From assembly GCA_963665935.1 (NCBI GenBank), contig OY762510.1:3410001-3474000 (forward strand): a DNA stretch of 64,000 nucleotides, in the 5' to 3' direction. The stretch comes from Syntrophus sp963665935 (lineage in GTDB: Bacteria; Desulfobacterota; Syntrophia; Syntrophales; Syntrophaceae). The notes beneath the pieces were generated by a model. The model ran no database searches. It saw only the letters and a list, made by a program, of their open reading frames with translations, and had not been told where the DNA came from. Below, piece by piece: positions 1-9,216 of this stretch; the stretch's first letter is position 1, and each line of letters opens with the position of its first letter. The position numbers and the translations under genes are program-made.

Positions 1-1
1 T

Positions 2-586
2 CTGGAGTTTATTCCAATGTTCGCCGGCATGATCGGTGAGGTTCTTATCGGGAGCATTATTGGTTTTGTCGCTCGCTTTATCTTTGCAGGAATTCAATTT
101 GCCGGTGAATTGATCGGCTATGAAATGGGTTTTTCCATGGCGAATGTCATCGATCCCGTGACCAGCAACCAAGTGTCTCTAATATCGCAACTTCAGTATA
201 TTGTGGCCATTTTGATCTTTTTAACATTGAATGGTCATCATGTATTTTTCTCGGCCATGGCTGAAAGTTTTGAAAGAATTGCTCCGTTGCAGTTTCATCT
301 CTCTGGAAAACTCATACAAACAGTCTGTCTTTTCTCAAAAGATGTCTTCGTCGTTGCCATAAAAGTCAGCGCTCCCGTCGTGGCCGTACTTGTATTTACA
401 AACCTGGCTTTGGGCATAGTGGCAAGGACGGTGCCTCAAATCAACATATTCATTATCGGATTTCCAATTCAGATTGCCCTTGGTTTTATTTTCCTTGGTT
501 TGACCGTTCCCGTGTTTGCCGATTATTCCGCAAGCCTCTTCAATAATTTGGAGAAACAGATCCATTTTATTATCAGGGTGATGTAA
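2..586 (+). CDS. fliR: Flagellar export protein FliR (5' end outside window)
   Basis: FliR is a polytopic membrane subunit of the flagellar type III export gate (FliP-FliQ-FliR) at the base of the flagellum. The reading frame is open at the left edge, so the N-terminal part lies outside the window; about 195 of the usual roughly 260 residues are seen. Visible family features are the segment PMFAGMIGEVLIGSIIGFVAR and several further hydrophobic helices, ending in a short polar tail. It is followed 113 bp later by flhB, the usual order. An ATG at 17 is internal, not the start. Identity rests on family resemblance and on position before flhB and flhA. Confidence 0.9.
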   Translation: MEFIPMFAGMIGEVLIGSIIGFVARFIFAGIQFAGELIGYEMGFSMANVIDPVTSNQVSLISQLQYIVAILIFLTLNGHHVFFSAMAESFERIAPLQFHLSGKLIQTVCLFSKDVFVVAIKVSAPVVAVLVFTNLALGIVARTVPQINIFIIGFPIQIALGFIFLGLTVPVFADYSASLFNNLEKQIHFIIRVM

Positions 587-699
587 CGAAGCTGAAGATT
601 GTCCCATTGAGAAAAGAATCCGGTCTTCTATATTTTCATGAGAATTCCGGTTTTACCGATAAGCTCCAATTTTTCAAATAGCATTTTACTTAGAATCTT

Positions 700-1764
700 A
701 TGGCTGAACAGGATAAAGATCAGGAACGAACTGAAGAAGCTACCCCAAAGCGCAGAGAAGAAGCTCGCGAAGAAGGACAAGTCGCAAGGAGCCGTGATCT
801 TTCCTCGGTTGCCATCCTTGGTTCCTGTCTTCTCTATTTCTATTTTGGGGCAGGCAGTTTTGTCTCTCGACTGATGGATCTGATGAAAAGTTCGTTTTCA
901 AGTCTGGATTCCTCAACTGTCACAACTGATAATATTCAATCCCTGCTATCTTCTTCTGTCTTCAAAATGCTTTCTATAATGGCGCCGTTTATGTTGACGG
1001 TGTGCATTGCTGCCTTACTGGCCAATGTCATGCAGGTCGGCTTAAAAATAACCACTAAAGCCATCCAGCCGAAATGGTCGAAAATTGATCCTCTCAAAGG
1101 GTTTGCCAGGCTCTTTTCGTTACAATCTCTGGTTGAATTTATAAAGAGCATCCTGAAAATGTGTATCGTCGGGTTTGTTGCTTACTTGACCGTCAAGAAC
1201 GAGTTGACGGACATTCTTCCCCTTGTCAATAAGAGCGTATGGGCCATCACGATTTATATCACCAAAACATCCTTCAAGATTCTCCTGACAACCAGTTGGG
1301 TTCTCATCCTTCTCGCCATTGTGGATTACCTGTACCAACGATGGGAATATGAAAGAAATTTGAAGATGTCACGCCAGGAAATCAAGGACGAAAACAAATC
1401 GACCGAAGGTGATCCCATCATCAAGGCAAGGATACGAAGACTGCAACGTGAAATGGCGAGGAAGAGAATGATGGCGAATGTCCCTAAAGCTGATGTAATC
1501 ATTACCAACCCGACCCATCTGGCCATCGCTCTTAAATATGACAAGGGTTCCATGATTGCGCCAACCGTCATTGCCAAGGGAGCCGGATATGTTGCTGAAA
1601 AAATAAAAGAAATAGCGAGAGAAAACGGAATACCAACCATTGAGAACAAACCAGTGGCACAGGTATTGTATAAATCGGTTGAAGTGAACGGGACGATTCC
1701 CGACAGTTTGTACAAGGCCGTTGCGGAAATTTTGGCCTATGTTTATTCACTGAATCAGGAATAA
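700..1764 (+). CDS. flhB: Flagellar export switch protein FlhB
   Basis: FlhB switches export from rod/hook to filament substrates by autocleavage of its cytoplasmic domain. The 354-residue product has the typical start MAEQDKDQERTEEATPKR, about four transmembrane helices in residues 30-215, and the autocleavage motif NPTH at residues 270-273, followed by the conserved LAIALKY stretch. Length is normal for the family. It lies between fliR and flhA with an 18-bp gap to flhA. A second, short FlhB-like C-terminal protein is encoded at 10393-10686. The ATG at 700 is chosen because it gives the canonical N-terminus. A 78-codon reading frame from 638 overlaps in another frame and is not considered real. 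Confidence 0.97.
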   Translation: MAEQDKDQERTEEATPKRREEAREEGQVARSRDLSSVAILGSCLLYFYFGAGSFVSRLMDLMKSSFSSLDSSTVTTDNIQSLLSSSVFKMLSIMAPFMLTVCIAALLANVMQVGLKITTKAIQPKWSKIDPLKGFARLFSLQSLVEFIKSILKMCIVGFVAYLTVKNELTDILPLVNKSVWAITIYITKTSFKILLTTSWVLILLAIVDYLYQRWEYERNLKMSRQEIKDENKSTEGDPIIKARIRRLQREMARKRMMANVPKADVIITNPTHLAIALKYDKGSMIAPTVIAKGAGYVAEKIKEIARENGIPTIENKPVAQVLYKSVEVNGTIPDSLYKAVAEILAYVYSLNQE

Positions 1765-1782
1765 AACTCTTGAAGGAAATTT

Positions 1783-3858
1783 ATGGCGCGATTTGGTGAC
1801 AAAGGAATCATCTCGGAATTAGCGGGAAGCAGCAGTGCCATGATGGCCCTTGGGGTGATTGGAATTCTCATGGTCATGATGATTCCGCTGCCCACGCTTC
1901 TTCTCGACATTTTACTTTCTTTCAGCATCACCATTTCGATCATGATCCTTCTCATGGCGATGTATGTTCTGAAGCCACTGGATTTCTCGATTTTTCCTTC
2001 CATCCTGCTTGTTGTTACCCTTTTAAGACTATCACTTAATGTCGCCTCCACCCGCATGATTCTTCTGCATGGTAACGAAGGAACGACGGCGGCAGGACAG
2101 GTCATCCATGCCTTTGGAACTTTTGTGGTCGGAGGGAATTACGTCGTAGGGCTAATCGTATTCATGGTCCTGGTCCTGATCAACTTCATCGTTATCACCA
2201 AAGGATCTACAAGAGTTGCAGAAGTTGCCGCACGATTCACCCTGGACGCCATGCCGGGAAAGCAAATGAGTATCGATGCCGATCTCAATGCCGGATTGAT
2301 TTCAGATACGGATGCCCGCCGACGGAGAGGCGAACTCGAAAAAGAAACAAATTTTTACGGAGCAATGGATGGAGCCAGTAAATTTGTTCGCGGCGATGCA
2401 GTAGCGGGCATTGTCATAACGCTGATCAATATCATTGGTGGATTGGTTGTCGGTGTAATGCAGAAGGGAATGCCGGTCATTGACGCTGCAAAAAATTATA
2501 CCTTATTGACCGTAGGAGATGGATTGGTCACCCAGATTCCGGCGCTCATTGTTTCAACGGCAGCCGGCATGCTGGTGACAAGATCCGCCGCTTCCTCGGA
2601 TCTGGGGGAGGAACTGCATCACCAACTGAAGATACAGCCTAAAGCCATCGCTACGGCGGCAGGCATCATCCTTGTTTTTGCTTTCATTCCCGGGATGCCG
2701 AAAGTATCTTTTCTCCTTGTATCCGCAGGAATCGGATACCTGGCCTATAAATTTTACCGGACGAATGAGACATCCCAGGATATCGAAGAAGAATCCGTTC
2801 CTGCTCTTCCTGAAGAGGAAGAACCTGAGGATCTTCTCACTCCCTTGGATGTGCTTGCCCTGGAAGTCGGATACGGCCTTATTCCCCTTGTGGATACGAG
2901 TCAAGGTGGAGAATTGCTGCAGAGAATCAAAACGATGCGAAAGCAACTGGCTCTTGAGATGGGATTTATCGTCCCCGCCATACACATCCGAGACAATCTG
3001 CAACTAGGGCCGAATCATTATTCCTTCATCCTGAAGGGCGTCGAAATTGCACGTGGCGAACTGATGCTTGGCCATTTTATGGCCATCAAAACGGACGATC
3101 AAAGTTTCAAGATCAAGGGGATAGAAACAAAAGAACCCGCTTTTGGACTTCCCGCTGTATGGATAGCAGAGCGGGAAAAGGAAAGTGTCACATCAAAAGG
3201 ATACGTTGTTGTTGATCCGCCGACGGTTATAACAACGCATTTAATGGAAATAATCAAGTTGCATGCGGATGAATTGATCGGGAGAAAAGAAGTGCAGGCC
3301 CTCATGGAAAATTTGAGTAAGACGTATCCCAAAGTGATTGATGAGATTGTTCCGAAGACCGTTCCGTATGGGATTCTTCAGAAAGTGGTGCAAAGGCTCC
3401 TCAGGGAACGGGTATCTATTCGAGATCTTTATTCAATTATTGAAACACTGGCGGATTATGTGCCGATGACGAAGAATGCGGATCTCTTGACCGGGTATGT
3501 GAGACAGGCCCTGGCCAGAACCATCACGAAACAGTACTTGGATCAGAGTGGTGGATTGACGGTCATGATGATTTCTCCGGACATCGAAGATACGATAAGC
3601 CAGTCGGTTCAACATACCGAACATGAATCTTACATAAATCCGGATCCCGTTATGATCAGAAAACTTGTCAATAATGTACAGAAATTGATTAATCCCTTTA
3701 CCGCGAAGGGATTGCAACCAATCATTCTCTGTTCTCCTTCAATAAGGATTCATCTAAGGAATATCATGGAGAAATTTTTCCCAAGTATCGTTGTTATTTC
3801 CCATAACGAAGTCATGCGGGAAACAGCCATCAAATCATTAGGCATGGTGGAGCTGTAA
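1783..3858 (+). CDS. flhA: Flagellar export gate protein FlhA
   Basis: FlhA is the large export-gate subunit, with an N-terminal membrane domain of about eight helices (residues 20-330) and a C-terminal cytoplasmic domain that docks chaperone-substrate complexes. The 691-residue length is normal. The FHIPEP-family signature is visible around residues 154-170 (AMPGKQMSIDADLNAG). The gene sits 18 bp after flhB, and flhF begins 1 bp after its stop, so translational coupling is likely. The acidic linker after the last helix and the folded C-terminal domain are complete, with no frameshift. Confidence 0.97.
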   Translation: MARFGDKGIISELAGSSSAMMALGVIGILMVMMIPLPTLLLDILLSFSITISIMILLMAMYVLKPLDFSIFPSILLVVTLLRLSLNVASTRMILLHGNEGTTAAGQVIHAFGTFVVGGNYVVGLIVFMVLVLINFIVITKGSTRVAEVAARFTLDAMPGKQMSIDADLNAGLISDTDARRRRGELEKETNFYGAMDGASKFVRGDAVAGIVITLINIIGGLVVGVMQKGMPVIDAAKNYTLLTVGDGLVTQIPALIVSTAAGMLVTRSAASSDLGEELHHQLKIQPKAIATAAGIILVFAFIPGMPKVSFLLVSAGIGYLAYKFYRTNETSQDIEEESVPALPEEEEPEDLLTPLDVLALEVGYGLIPLVDTSQGGELLQRIKTMRKQLALEMGFIVPAIHIRDNLQLGPNHYSFILKGVEIARGELMLGHFMAIKTDDQSFKIKGIETKEPAFGLPAVWIAEREKESVTSKGYVVVDPPTVITTHLMEIIKLHADELIGRKEVQALMENLSKTYPKVIDEIVPKTVPYGILQKVVQRLLRERVSIRDLYSIIETLADYVPMTKNADLLTGYVRQALARTITKQYLDQSGGLTVMMISPDIEDTISQSVQHTEHESYINPDPVMIRKLVNNVQKLINPFTAKGLQPIILCSPSIRIHLRNIMEKFFPSIVVISHNEVMRETAIKSLGMVEL

Positions 3859-3859
3859 G

Positions 3860-5029
3860 ATGCAGATCAAACGCTATGAAGTAGCCAATGTCCAGGAGGC
3901 CATTACAAAAATCAAAAAAGAACTTGGTCCCGACGCCATAATTTTATCGACCAAAAAGATAAAAGGTTGCGGAGGCCCCATGCTGGAAGTTCTGGCTGCA
4001 AGAGAACTGGATTTGACAGGGGTTGATCAAGGCAATCGTTCTGATATGACCTTAAAGACCGTAGAAAAGGACGAAGGAAGGGGCACAGCAGACTCGGCTC
4101 CTGCCTTTGACCGAAATTTCGACGAATTAAAAAGACTTCTTGAAGATTTGAAGAATGATCGTGACGTGCGTGCGGAACTGGCAGAAGTAAAGGACTCCAT
4201 AAACACGTTCTTTGATGTGCTCGGTTTGAAACGTAATAAAACGGGACAGAATGGAACGGATTCCGTTTATTTCAGCTTGATTTCCCAAGGGATGTCAAAA
4301 GAAAAAGCCTGGAGAGCCGTTGAAAAAATCAGAGATGAAATAGTTACCGGAGAGATTGAAAGTTCCGATGCAGGTCTGGCGGCTGTTGAGAATTTGATAC
4401 AAAGATCTCTTCCGGCGGTCAATGAGTTTGATAAAGGTCAGAGAATCAAAATCCTTATTGGTCCAACAGGTGTTGGAAAAACAACAACCCTGGCAAAACT
4501 CTCAGCTCATTCCGCCCTCAACGAAAAAAAATCTGTTGGACTTATTACGACCGATACTTATCGAATTGCAGCTGTTGAACAATTAAAAGTTTACGCCAGA
4601 ATTATCGGAATTCCTCTTGAGATCGCCTCAGGAAACAGTGATTTTAAAAAATCGCTGAGCCGGCTTGCAGACAAAGACGTGATCTTCGTTGATACGCCGG
4701 GAACAAGCAGAAATGATACTGCAAATTTAAGAAAGCTTTATGAAACTCTTGGGACGGAGATCCCTTTTGAATCGAATCTGCTTATAAGCCTTACCACAAG
4801 CAAAGAATGCATGCTGGACACGGCATTACGTTACAAAATGTTTGATTATAATCAGATTATTTTAACAAGAGCCGATGAGTGCATGCGAATCGGATTCCTA
4901 TGGGATATTCTTGATCGAATCGCCAGACCGGTTTCCTACATCACAAACGGTCAGAATGTTCCCAACGATATTGAAGAAGCAAATCCACGAAAAATTGCCC
5001 GGATGATCGTGGGCAGTGATTTGCATTAA
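3860..5029 (+). CDS. flhF: Flagellar SRP-family GTPase FlhF
   Basis: FlhF is an SRP-type GTPase that sets the site and number of polar flagella with FlhG. The 389-residue protein has the usual basic N-terminal B region, a variable middle, and a C-terminal NG domain with P-loop GPTGVGKTTT at residues 201-210, followed by TTDTYRIAAVEQL and the DTPG-type motif (VDTPGTSRND). The gene follows flhA almost without gap and precedes flhG, the conserved arrangement in bacteria with polar flagella. Its presence with flhG suggests polar flagellation (inference). Confidence 0.95.
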   Translation: MQIKRYEVANVQEAITKIKKELGPDAIILSTKKIKGCGGPMLEVLAARELDLTGVDQGNRSDMTLKTVEKDEGRGTADSAPAFDRNFDELKRLLEDLKNDRDVRAELAEVKDSINTFFDVLGLKRNKTGQNGTDSVYFSLISQGMSKEKAWRAVEKIRDEIVTGEIESSDAGLAAVENLIQRSLPAVNEFDKGQRIKILIGPTGVGKTTTLAKLSAHSALNEKKSVGLITTDTYRIAAVEQLKVYARIIGIPLEIASGNSDFKKSLSRLADKDVIFVDTPGTSRNDTANLRKLYETLGTEIPFESNLLISLTTSKECMLDTALRYKMFDYNQIILTRADECMRIGFLWDILDRIARPVSYITNGQNVPNDIEEANPRKIARMIVGSDLH

Positions 5030-5133
5030 CATTTAATGATGATTTCTCAAGCTGGAAGAAGCGTATTGAACGATGTCCCAAAGGGGTGATTTCCGGAATA
5101 ACGGAAACTGACAAAGGTTATGAGAGGTATAGA

Positions 5134-6063
5134 GTGGATCAGGCTGAATCTCTTAGAGAGTTGGTACAAGAGAAAATTGCATCGAAATCTGCAATCCTGT
5201 CGAACGAGGCAAAGAAAATGATTTTCAGGAGAAAAAATTCTGAGCGTGTCAGGACCATTGCAATTACCAGTGGTAAGGGCGGCGTAGGCAAAACCAATAT
5301 CACGGCAAGCCTTGCATGTGCTCTGGCAAGAATGAATAAAAAAACATTTGTACTCGACGCGGATGCAGGTTTGGCCAATATTGACGTAGTTCTGGGGCTC
5401 ACCCCGAAATATAATTTATATCATGTCCTGGCTGGAGAACGAAAATTATCGGAAGTCATCGTATCAGGCCCTTGTGGCGTAAAGATATTACCCTCTGCGT
5501 CAGGCCTACAGGAAATGACGAATCTGTCGCGCGGCCAGAAATTAACCTTGTTGGAGGATCTGGATTCTATTCAGGAAACTCTCGACTTTATGCTCATTGA
5601 TACGGCGGCAGGTATTGCAAGTAATGTGATGTATTTTAACATGGCCGCACGAGAGATTGTTGTCATTGCGACTCCCGAACCGACATCTTTGACGGATGCC
5701 TATGCTTTGATAAAAGTTTTGCACCAGAGATACGCGAAAAAACGATTCCGGCTTTTGATTAACATGGTGAGTAGCGCTGCAGAGGCTCACAATGTTTATT
5801 TACGATTAAGTCATGCAACGGAACATTTCCTTAATGTGAACATCGAATATCTAGGATACATCCTTCATGACAAAAAGCTGCAGGATGCCGTGAGGATGCA
5901 GCAAGCATTTGTAGAACTCTACCCTGGTTCCCAAGCCAGTCTCTGCATAAAGAAGATTGCTGAAAAGATATGTAGCGAAAATCCTGATTATGACGAAAAC
6001 GGGAACATCAGTTTCTTCGGAGATAAGAGATTAGGAAATGAATGTAGAGCAAAAAGAACGTGA
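5134..6063 (+). CDS. flhG: MinD-like ATPase FlhG (FleN), flagellar number regulator
   Basis: FlhG is a MinD/ParA-type ATPase that limits flagellar number by acting on FlhF. The deviant Walker A GKGGVGKT lies at residues 47-54 and the Walker B region reads DFMLIDTAAGI. I choose the GTG at 5134 because it gives VDQAESLRELV, close to the DQA-x-x-L start conserved in FlhG proteins and used to stimulate FlhF GTPase, and because GAGAGG lies upstream; a GTG at 5086 would add 16 residues. The last 26 bp overlap fliA, which suggests translational coupling. Confidence 0.93.
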   Translation: MDQAESLRELVQEKIASKSAILSNEAKKMIFRRKNSERVRTIAITSGKGGVGKTNITASLACALARMNKKTFVLDADAGLANIDVVLGLTPKYNLYHVLAGERKLSEVIVSGPCGVKILPSASGLQEMTNLSRGQKLTLLEDLDSIQETLDFMLIDTAAGIASNVMYFNMAAREIVVIATPEPTSLTDAYALIKVLHQRYAKKRFRLLINMVSSAAEAHNVYLRLSHATEHFLNVNIEYLGYILHDKKLQDAVRMQQAFVELYPGSQASLCIKKIAEKICSENPDYDENGNISFFGDKRLGNECRAKRT

Positions 6064-6757
6064 TACATTGATTTTGAAATATCTTCCCTTCGTCAAAGCA
6101 GTTGTAGGGCGAATTGCCTCGAAATTACCAATAGATGCTGCGGATAAGGAGGATTTGTTCAATGTAGGAATGATCGGATTGATGTCTGCGTTAGAAAATT
6201 TTGACGATCGAAGAAATGTACGCTTTGAAACCTATGCCAGCATACGAATTCGAGGCGCCGTTCTGGACGAGTTACGGGCAAGAGACTGGGTTCCCAGAAT
6301 GGTGCGGAGCAAGGATAACGAAATAACGAAAGCGGTTGCAGCACTGCAAAAGCTTCTGGGCAGGGCGCCGGAAGATCATGAAATATCAGAACACATGGGA
6401 CTTTCCCTTGAAGAATATTTTAAATATTTGGACGAGTCCAGATGCTTTTCGATTATAAGCAGCGAAGATTTGCCAAGGGAATATATGGAGAATTATTCCT
6501 ATTCTGATGTGATTAAAGCGGTAGACCAGGGCAATGTTCTCGATTTGATAACAGATCGTGAATTTAAAACTCAGCTGAAGGATGCCATCGAGATACTTCC
6601 GAAAAAAGAACGTCTGGTTTTGACTTTATATTATTATGAAGAACTGACGATGAAAGAGATTGGCAAAGTACTCGATTTAACGGAATCAAGAGTATGCCAG
6701 CTTCATTCTCAGGCCATCATCCGACTTAAGACCTCAATCAAGAAAATAAATTCATGA
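6038..6757 (+). CDS. fliA: RNA polymerase sigma factor FliA (sigma-28)
   Basis: FliA directs RNA polymerase to late flagellar and chemotaxis genes. The 239-residue protein has region 2 (DLFNVGMIGLMSALENFD and TYASIRIRGAVLDELR), region 3 (GRAPEDHEISEHMGLS) and a region 4 helix-turn-helix ending RVCQLHSQAIIRLK, all typical of the family. It overlaps flhG by 26 bp. Its likely antagonist FlgM is encoded at 15712, with a good sigma-28 promoter just upstream of that gene. Length and motifs are complete. Confidence 0.97.
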   Translation: MNVEQKERDTLILKYLPFVKAVVGRIASKLPIDAADKEDLFNVGMIGLMSALENFDDRRNVRFETYASIRIRGAVLDELRARDWVPRMVRSKDNEITKAVAALQKLLGRAPEDHEISEHMGLSLEEYFKYLDESRCFSIISSEDLPREYMENYSYSDVIKAVDQGNVLDLITDREFKTQLKDAIEILPKKERLVLTLYYYEELTMKEIGKVLDLTESRVCQLHSQAIIRLKTSIKKINS

Positions 6758-6843
6758 AGAATTCCGAGAAAGATAGACGATCCCGACCGGGTGTTATCCT
6801 CTGCGATTGTTCTTCACAAAATATTTTATCCTTTTATTAGAAC

Positions 6844-7428
6844 ATGAAGCAAAAAGTTCAAATTGATGTTCTGGATGTCAGTCTTTTTGACAGAGCCAGT
6901 GATTCCGAAGAAAATGATTCCCCGGGTGAATCTTCTTCTCTTGATCCTCTTGATCATAAGAAGAATGGAAATAGATGGTGGAAATCAAAAAATACCTTAC
7001 TTGCCTCCTGCTTGGCTTTTGTGTCCGCATCTTTAATAATTATAGCCTTTTTTATTTTAGATTTTCATCAGACAAAACCAAAAGGCAATACCGTTAAAAA
7101 GGTTCCCTCTCCTATTGATCGTAATCAACCAAGATTCGCAACACTGCAAGATTTTGTCATCAACTTCAAAGATCATAACGGGAAGGATAGATTTTGTATT
7201 TGTTCTCTGACTCTGGAAGCAGGCTCCAAGGATTTACCTGCCGCTGAGAAAGACGTTATTGACTTGAGGAAAGTTCTTTATAAAATATTTCAACAGAAAA
7301 AAATTAATGAACTTTTGGTTATTCGTGATAAAAAAGCATTAAAAGATGAAATATCCTTTGAAGTCCAACAACAATTAGGGAGAAAGTATGTAGATAAAAT
7401 CTTTTTCACGAAATTTGTTGTTTTATGA
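6844..7428 (+). CDS. FliL-like membrane protein
   Basis: This protein has a hydrophilic, acidic N-terminus, one strong transmembrane helix around residues 56-76, and a C-terminal periplasmic domain whose pattern (a strand region near ATLQDFVINF, then an ending close to YVDKIFFTKFVVL) resembles FliL, the stator-associated protein near the motor. Overall similarity to classical FliL is modest and the cytoplasmic tail is longer than usual. It follows fliA by 86 bp in the flagellar run. FliL-like is an inference from the terminal domain and the context; it could be a divergent paralogue specific to this lineage. Confidence 0.6.
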   Translation: MKQKVQIDVLDVSLFDRASDSEENDSPGESSSLDPLDHKKNGNRWWKSKNTLLASCLAFVSASLIIIAFFILDFHQTKPKGNTVKKVPSPIDRNQPRFATLQDFVINFKDHNGKDRFCICSLTLEAGSKDLPAAEKDVIDLRKVLYKIFQQKKINELLVIRDKKALKDEISFEVQQQLGRKYVDKIFFTKFVVL

Positions 7429-7498
7429 GTTATTCAGTCAATTGTTGGATGAAATTTTTACAAACTGCAAATGAAATCATTTGATGGGGGAACCGATT

Positions 7499-8296
7499 GT
7501 GAGCACCGAGAAAACGAATCTGGAAATTACTCACAAGGCACTGGAAAGGGAATTTGAGTCAACATTTATTAATGAGTTGATGCCGGGCATTCTGCACAAC
7601 TTTGCCAACCCTCTGAACGGTATTATGGGCCGTTCTAAATTACTTCAAAGAAGAATGGATGTTTATTTTCAAAATATTCAGTCAAATCATCCAGAACTTA
7701 TGGCACATCTTGAGGATGAGAAGAATAAACTGATAAACGATGTCTCATCAATCTGTAAGGAATCAGATCGCTTTTACTATTTGTTCCAGGATCTCTCAAC
7801 AAAGTTCTATGCCATTGCAGATAGAAGATTTGACCAGATCAATGTGGAAACCCTTCTTAAAAATGAAATTCGTTTTTTAGATTTTTACCTTGATTTTAAA
7901 CATGAAATTAAAAAAATCATCAAGCCTGTGAGTGGTTTACCATACATTTATGGAATTCCTTCAGATTACTCATACTGTTTTTCTGCCCTCATAAGAAATG
8001 CCATGGTAAGGATGAAGAATAGTAATCGAAAGGAATTATCCATTGAATTTGAACATAGTAATAACATGATTACAGTTTTACTTCAGGATACAGGAGAAAA
8101 ACTTGTCAGTTGCAATAATGAGGACATCATGTTGTCAAACAAAATTTCAGATCCTGAAGCTTCTGTCGACAACCTTGCTGTTGTTAAAGCGCTTTTTAAA
8201 GAATATCATGTAAAATGTACTTTTGAAGCCATGGAGGAGATGAACAGGATAACTGTTGAAATTCCTGTCACAAAAGAAAAAATACCCTATGACTGA
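7499..8296 (+). CDS. Soluble histidine kinase-like protein in flagellar locus
   Basis: The protein starts directly with a dimerisation/phosphoacceptor segment: the H-box is HNFANPLNGIMGRS with His at about residue 33 from the GTG at 7499. A region resembling a HATPase_c domain follows, with an N-box-like IRNAMVRM and a D-x-G type motif (QDTGEK). There is no sensor domain or membrane helix. GTG 7499 is chosen because GGGGGA lies about 6 bp upstream; an ATG at 7484 is possible. No response regulator is adjacent. Soluble flagellar kinases such as FlgS (epsilon-proteobacteria) act on sigma-54 activators; a similar role here is inference. The ATP lid looks weak, so catalytic activity is uncertain. 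Confidence 0.65.
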   Translation: MSTEKTNLEITHKALEREFESTFINELMPGILHNFANPLNGIMGRSKLLQRRMDVYFQNIQSNHPELMAHLEDEKNKLINDVSSICKESDRFYYLFQDLSTKFYAIADRRFDQINVETLLKNEIRFLDFYLDFKHEIKKIIKPVSGLPYIYGIPSDYSYCFSALIRNAMVRMKNSNRKELSIEFEHSNNMITVLLQDTGEKLVSCNNEDIMLSNKISDPEASVDNLAVVKALFKEYHVKCTFEAMEEMNRITVEIPVTKEKIPYD

Positions 8297-8381
8297 AAAT
8301 ACAACCATTGCCGTTTGTTGCCCAATAAATTGCTTTTGTCTTCCTGACACCAAGCGCCTCTTGAATTAAAGGAGCCTTTGA

Positions 8382-8702
8382 ATGGTCAGACCCATTGATG
8401 GCCAACATCTCATCTTGCAGACAAACGCCCTAGAAAAGCTTCAGCAAGTCCACCAGCAACAATCCAATATTCAGCAGAACTATATAGAAATGCAGCTACA
8501 AGAAGAAAAAAAACTTGCCAGTGAAGCGGTTCAAGATTCTTCGGAAACAGAAAAAGCATCAATCAAGGAAAGAGAAAAAGATCGGAGAAAAAAGGACTCA
8601 AAGCGTAATAGAAATTTGACAAAATTTGAAGAAGACGAAAGGGAAATTGAAGCGGATATGGAATCAGAAGGAAAAGGAAATTTTATTAACATTAAAGTGT
8701 AA
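8382..8702 (+). CDS. Small charged coiled-coil protein, flagellar locus
   Basis: This 106-residue protein is not assigned to a named family. It is rich in Gln, Glu and Lys, with a likely coiled coil across residues 15-80 and a short hydrophobic end (FINIKV). No signal peptide or membrane helix is visible. It sits between the histidine kinase-like gene and a DUF2802-like gene, all on one strand with short gaps, and AAAGGAG precedes the ATG. Small coiled-coil genes at this place are common in deltaproteobacterial flagellar clusters, but I cannot name a function. Confidence 0.55.
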   Translation: MVRPIDGQHLILQTNALEKLQQVHQQQSNIQQNYIEMQLQEEKKLASEAVQDSSETEKASIKEREKDRRKKDSKRNRNLTKFEEDEREIEADMESEGKGNFINIKV

Positions 8703-8715
8703 ATCAGGATACAAA

Positions 8716-9210
8716 ATGAATGTTAATTACTTGTTCGGGTTTCAGATCGCAACGGATGTCCTGATATGCGCAGGAATTCTTTTTTTGCTGCTTAGATTTC
8801 GTAAATATTTCAAACCAAGCCCGCCGGAAATCAGTGAACAAACAATTGAAGAATTCAGCCAGTTACTGAATGAATCGAGGATTGCCGCAAACAAGTTTCT
8901 TCAGGAATTGGAACAAGAGAAGAAAGACTTGAAAGATCTCGCCGCAGCTGTTGAGGAAAGAGAAATAAAACTGCAAGAACTTATTACGCAGGCTAAAAAT
9001 TATGGGGATCTTATAAGGTCAGATAATATGAACATGATTGAAGAAATGGAGAAATCTGATAAGGCTGACTCCTTCTCAGAAGGACCTTACAGTGAAATTT
9101 TGAATCTTGCCCGGAAAGGTTTGAATGAAGAAAAAATTGCTCAGCAATTGGGTCTGCCTGAAGGTGAAATTGAACTTGTTCTCAATCTTTTCCGAGAAAG
9201 AAGCAAATAA
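8716..9210 (+). CDS. DUF2802-like membrane-anchored coiled-coil protein
   Basis: One N-terminal transmembrane helix (residues 9-28) is followed by a long coiled coil (about residues 45-105) and a C-terminal helix-turn-helix-like segment (ILNLARKGLNEEKIAQQLGLPEGEIELVLNLF) of the kind found in DUF2802 proteins of flagellar loci. The ATG at 8716 is preferred over an in-frame upstream start at 8626 because it leaves the preceding gene intact and puts the membrane helix at the N-terminus. It is followed 6 bp later by the FliK-like gene. The function of the family is not established; a structural or regulatory role at the cell pole is plausible. Confidence 0.65.
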   Translation: MNVNYLFGFQIATDVLICAGILFLLLRFRKYFKPSPPEISEQTIEEFSQLLNESRIAANKFLQELEQEKKDLKDLAAAVEEREIKLQELITQAKNYGDLIRSDNMNMIEEMEKSDKADSFSEGPYSEILNLARKGLNEEKIAQQLGLPEGEIELVLNLFRERSK

Positions 9211-9216
9211 AAATCC

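Noticed and set aside
638..874. 78-codon frame overlapping the start of flhB
   Set aside because: It is in another frame of a clear flhB gene and has no ribosome site.
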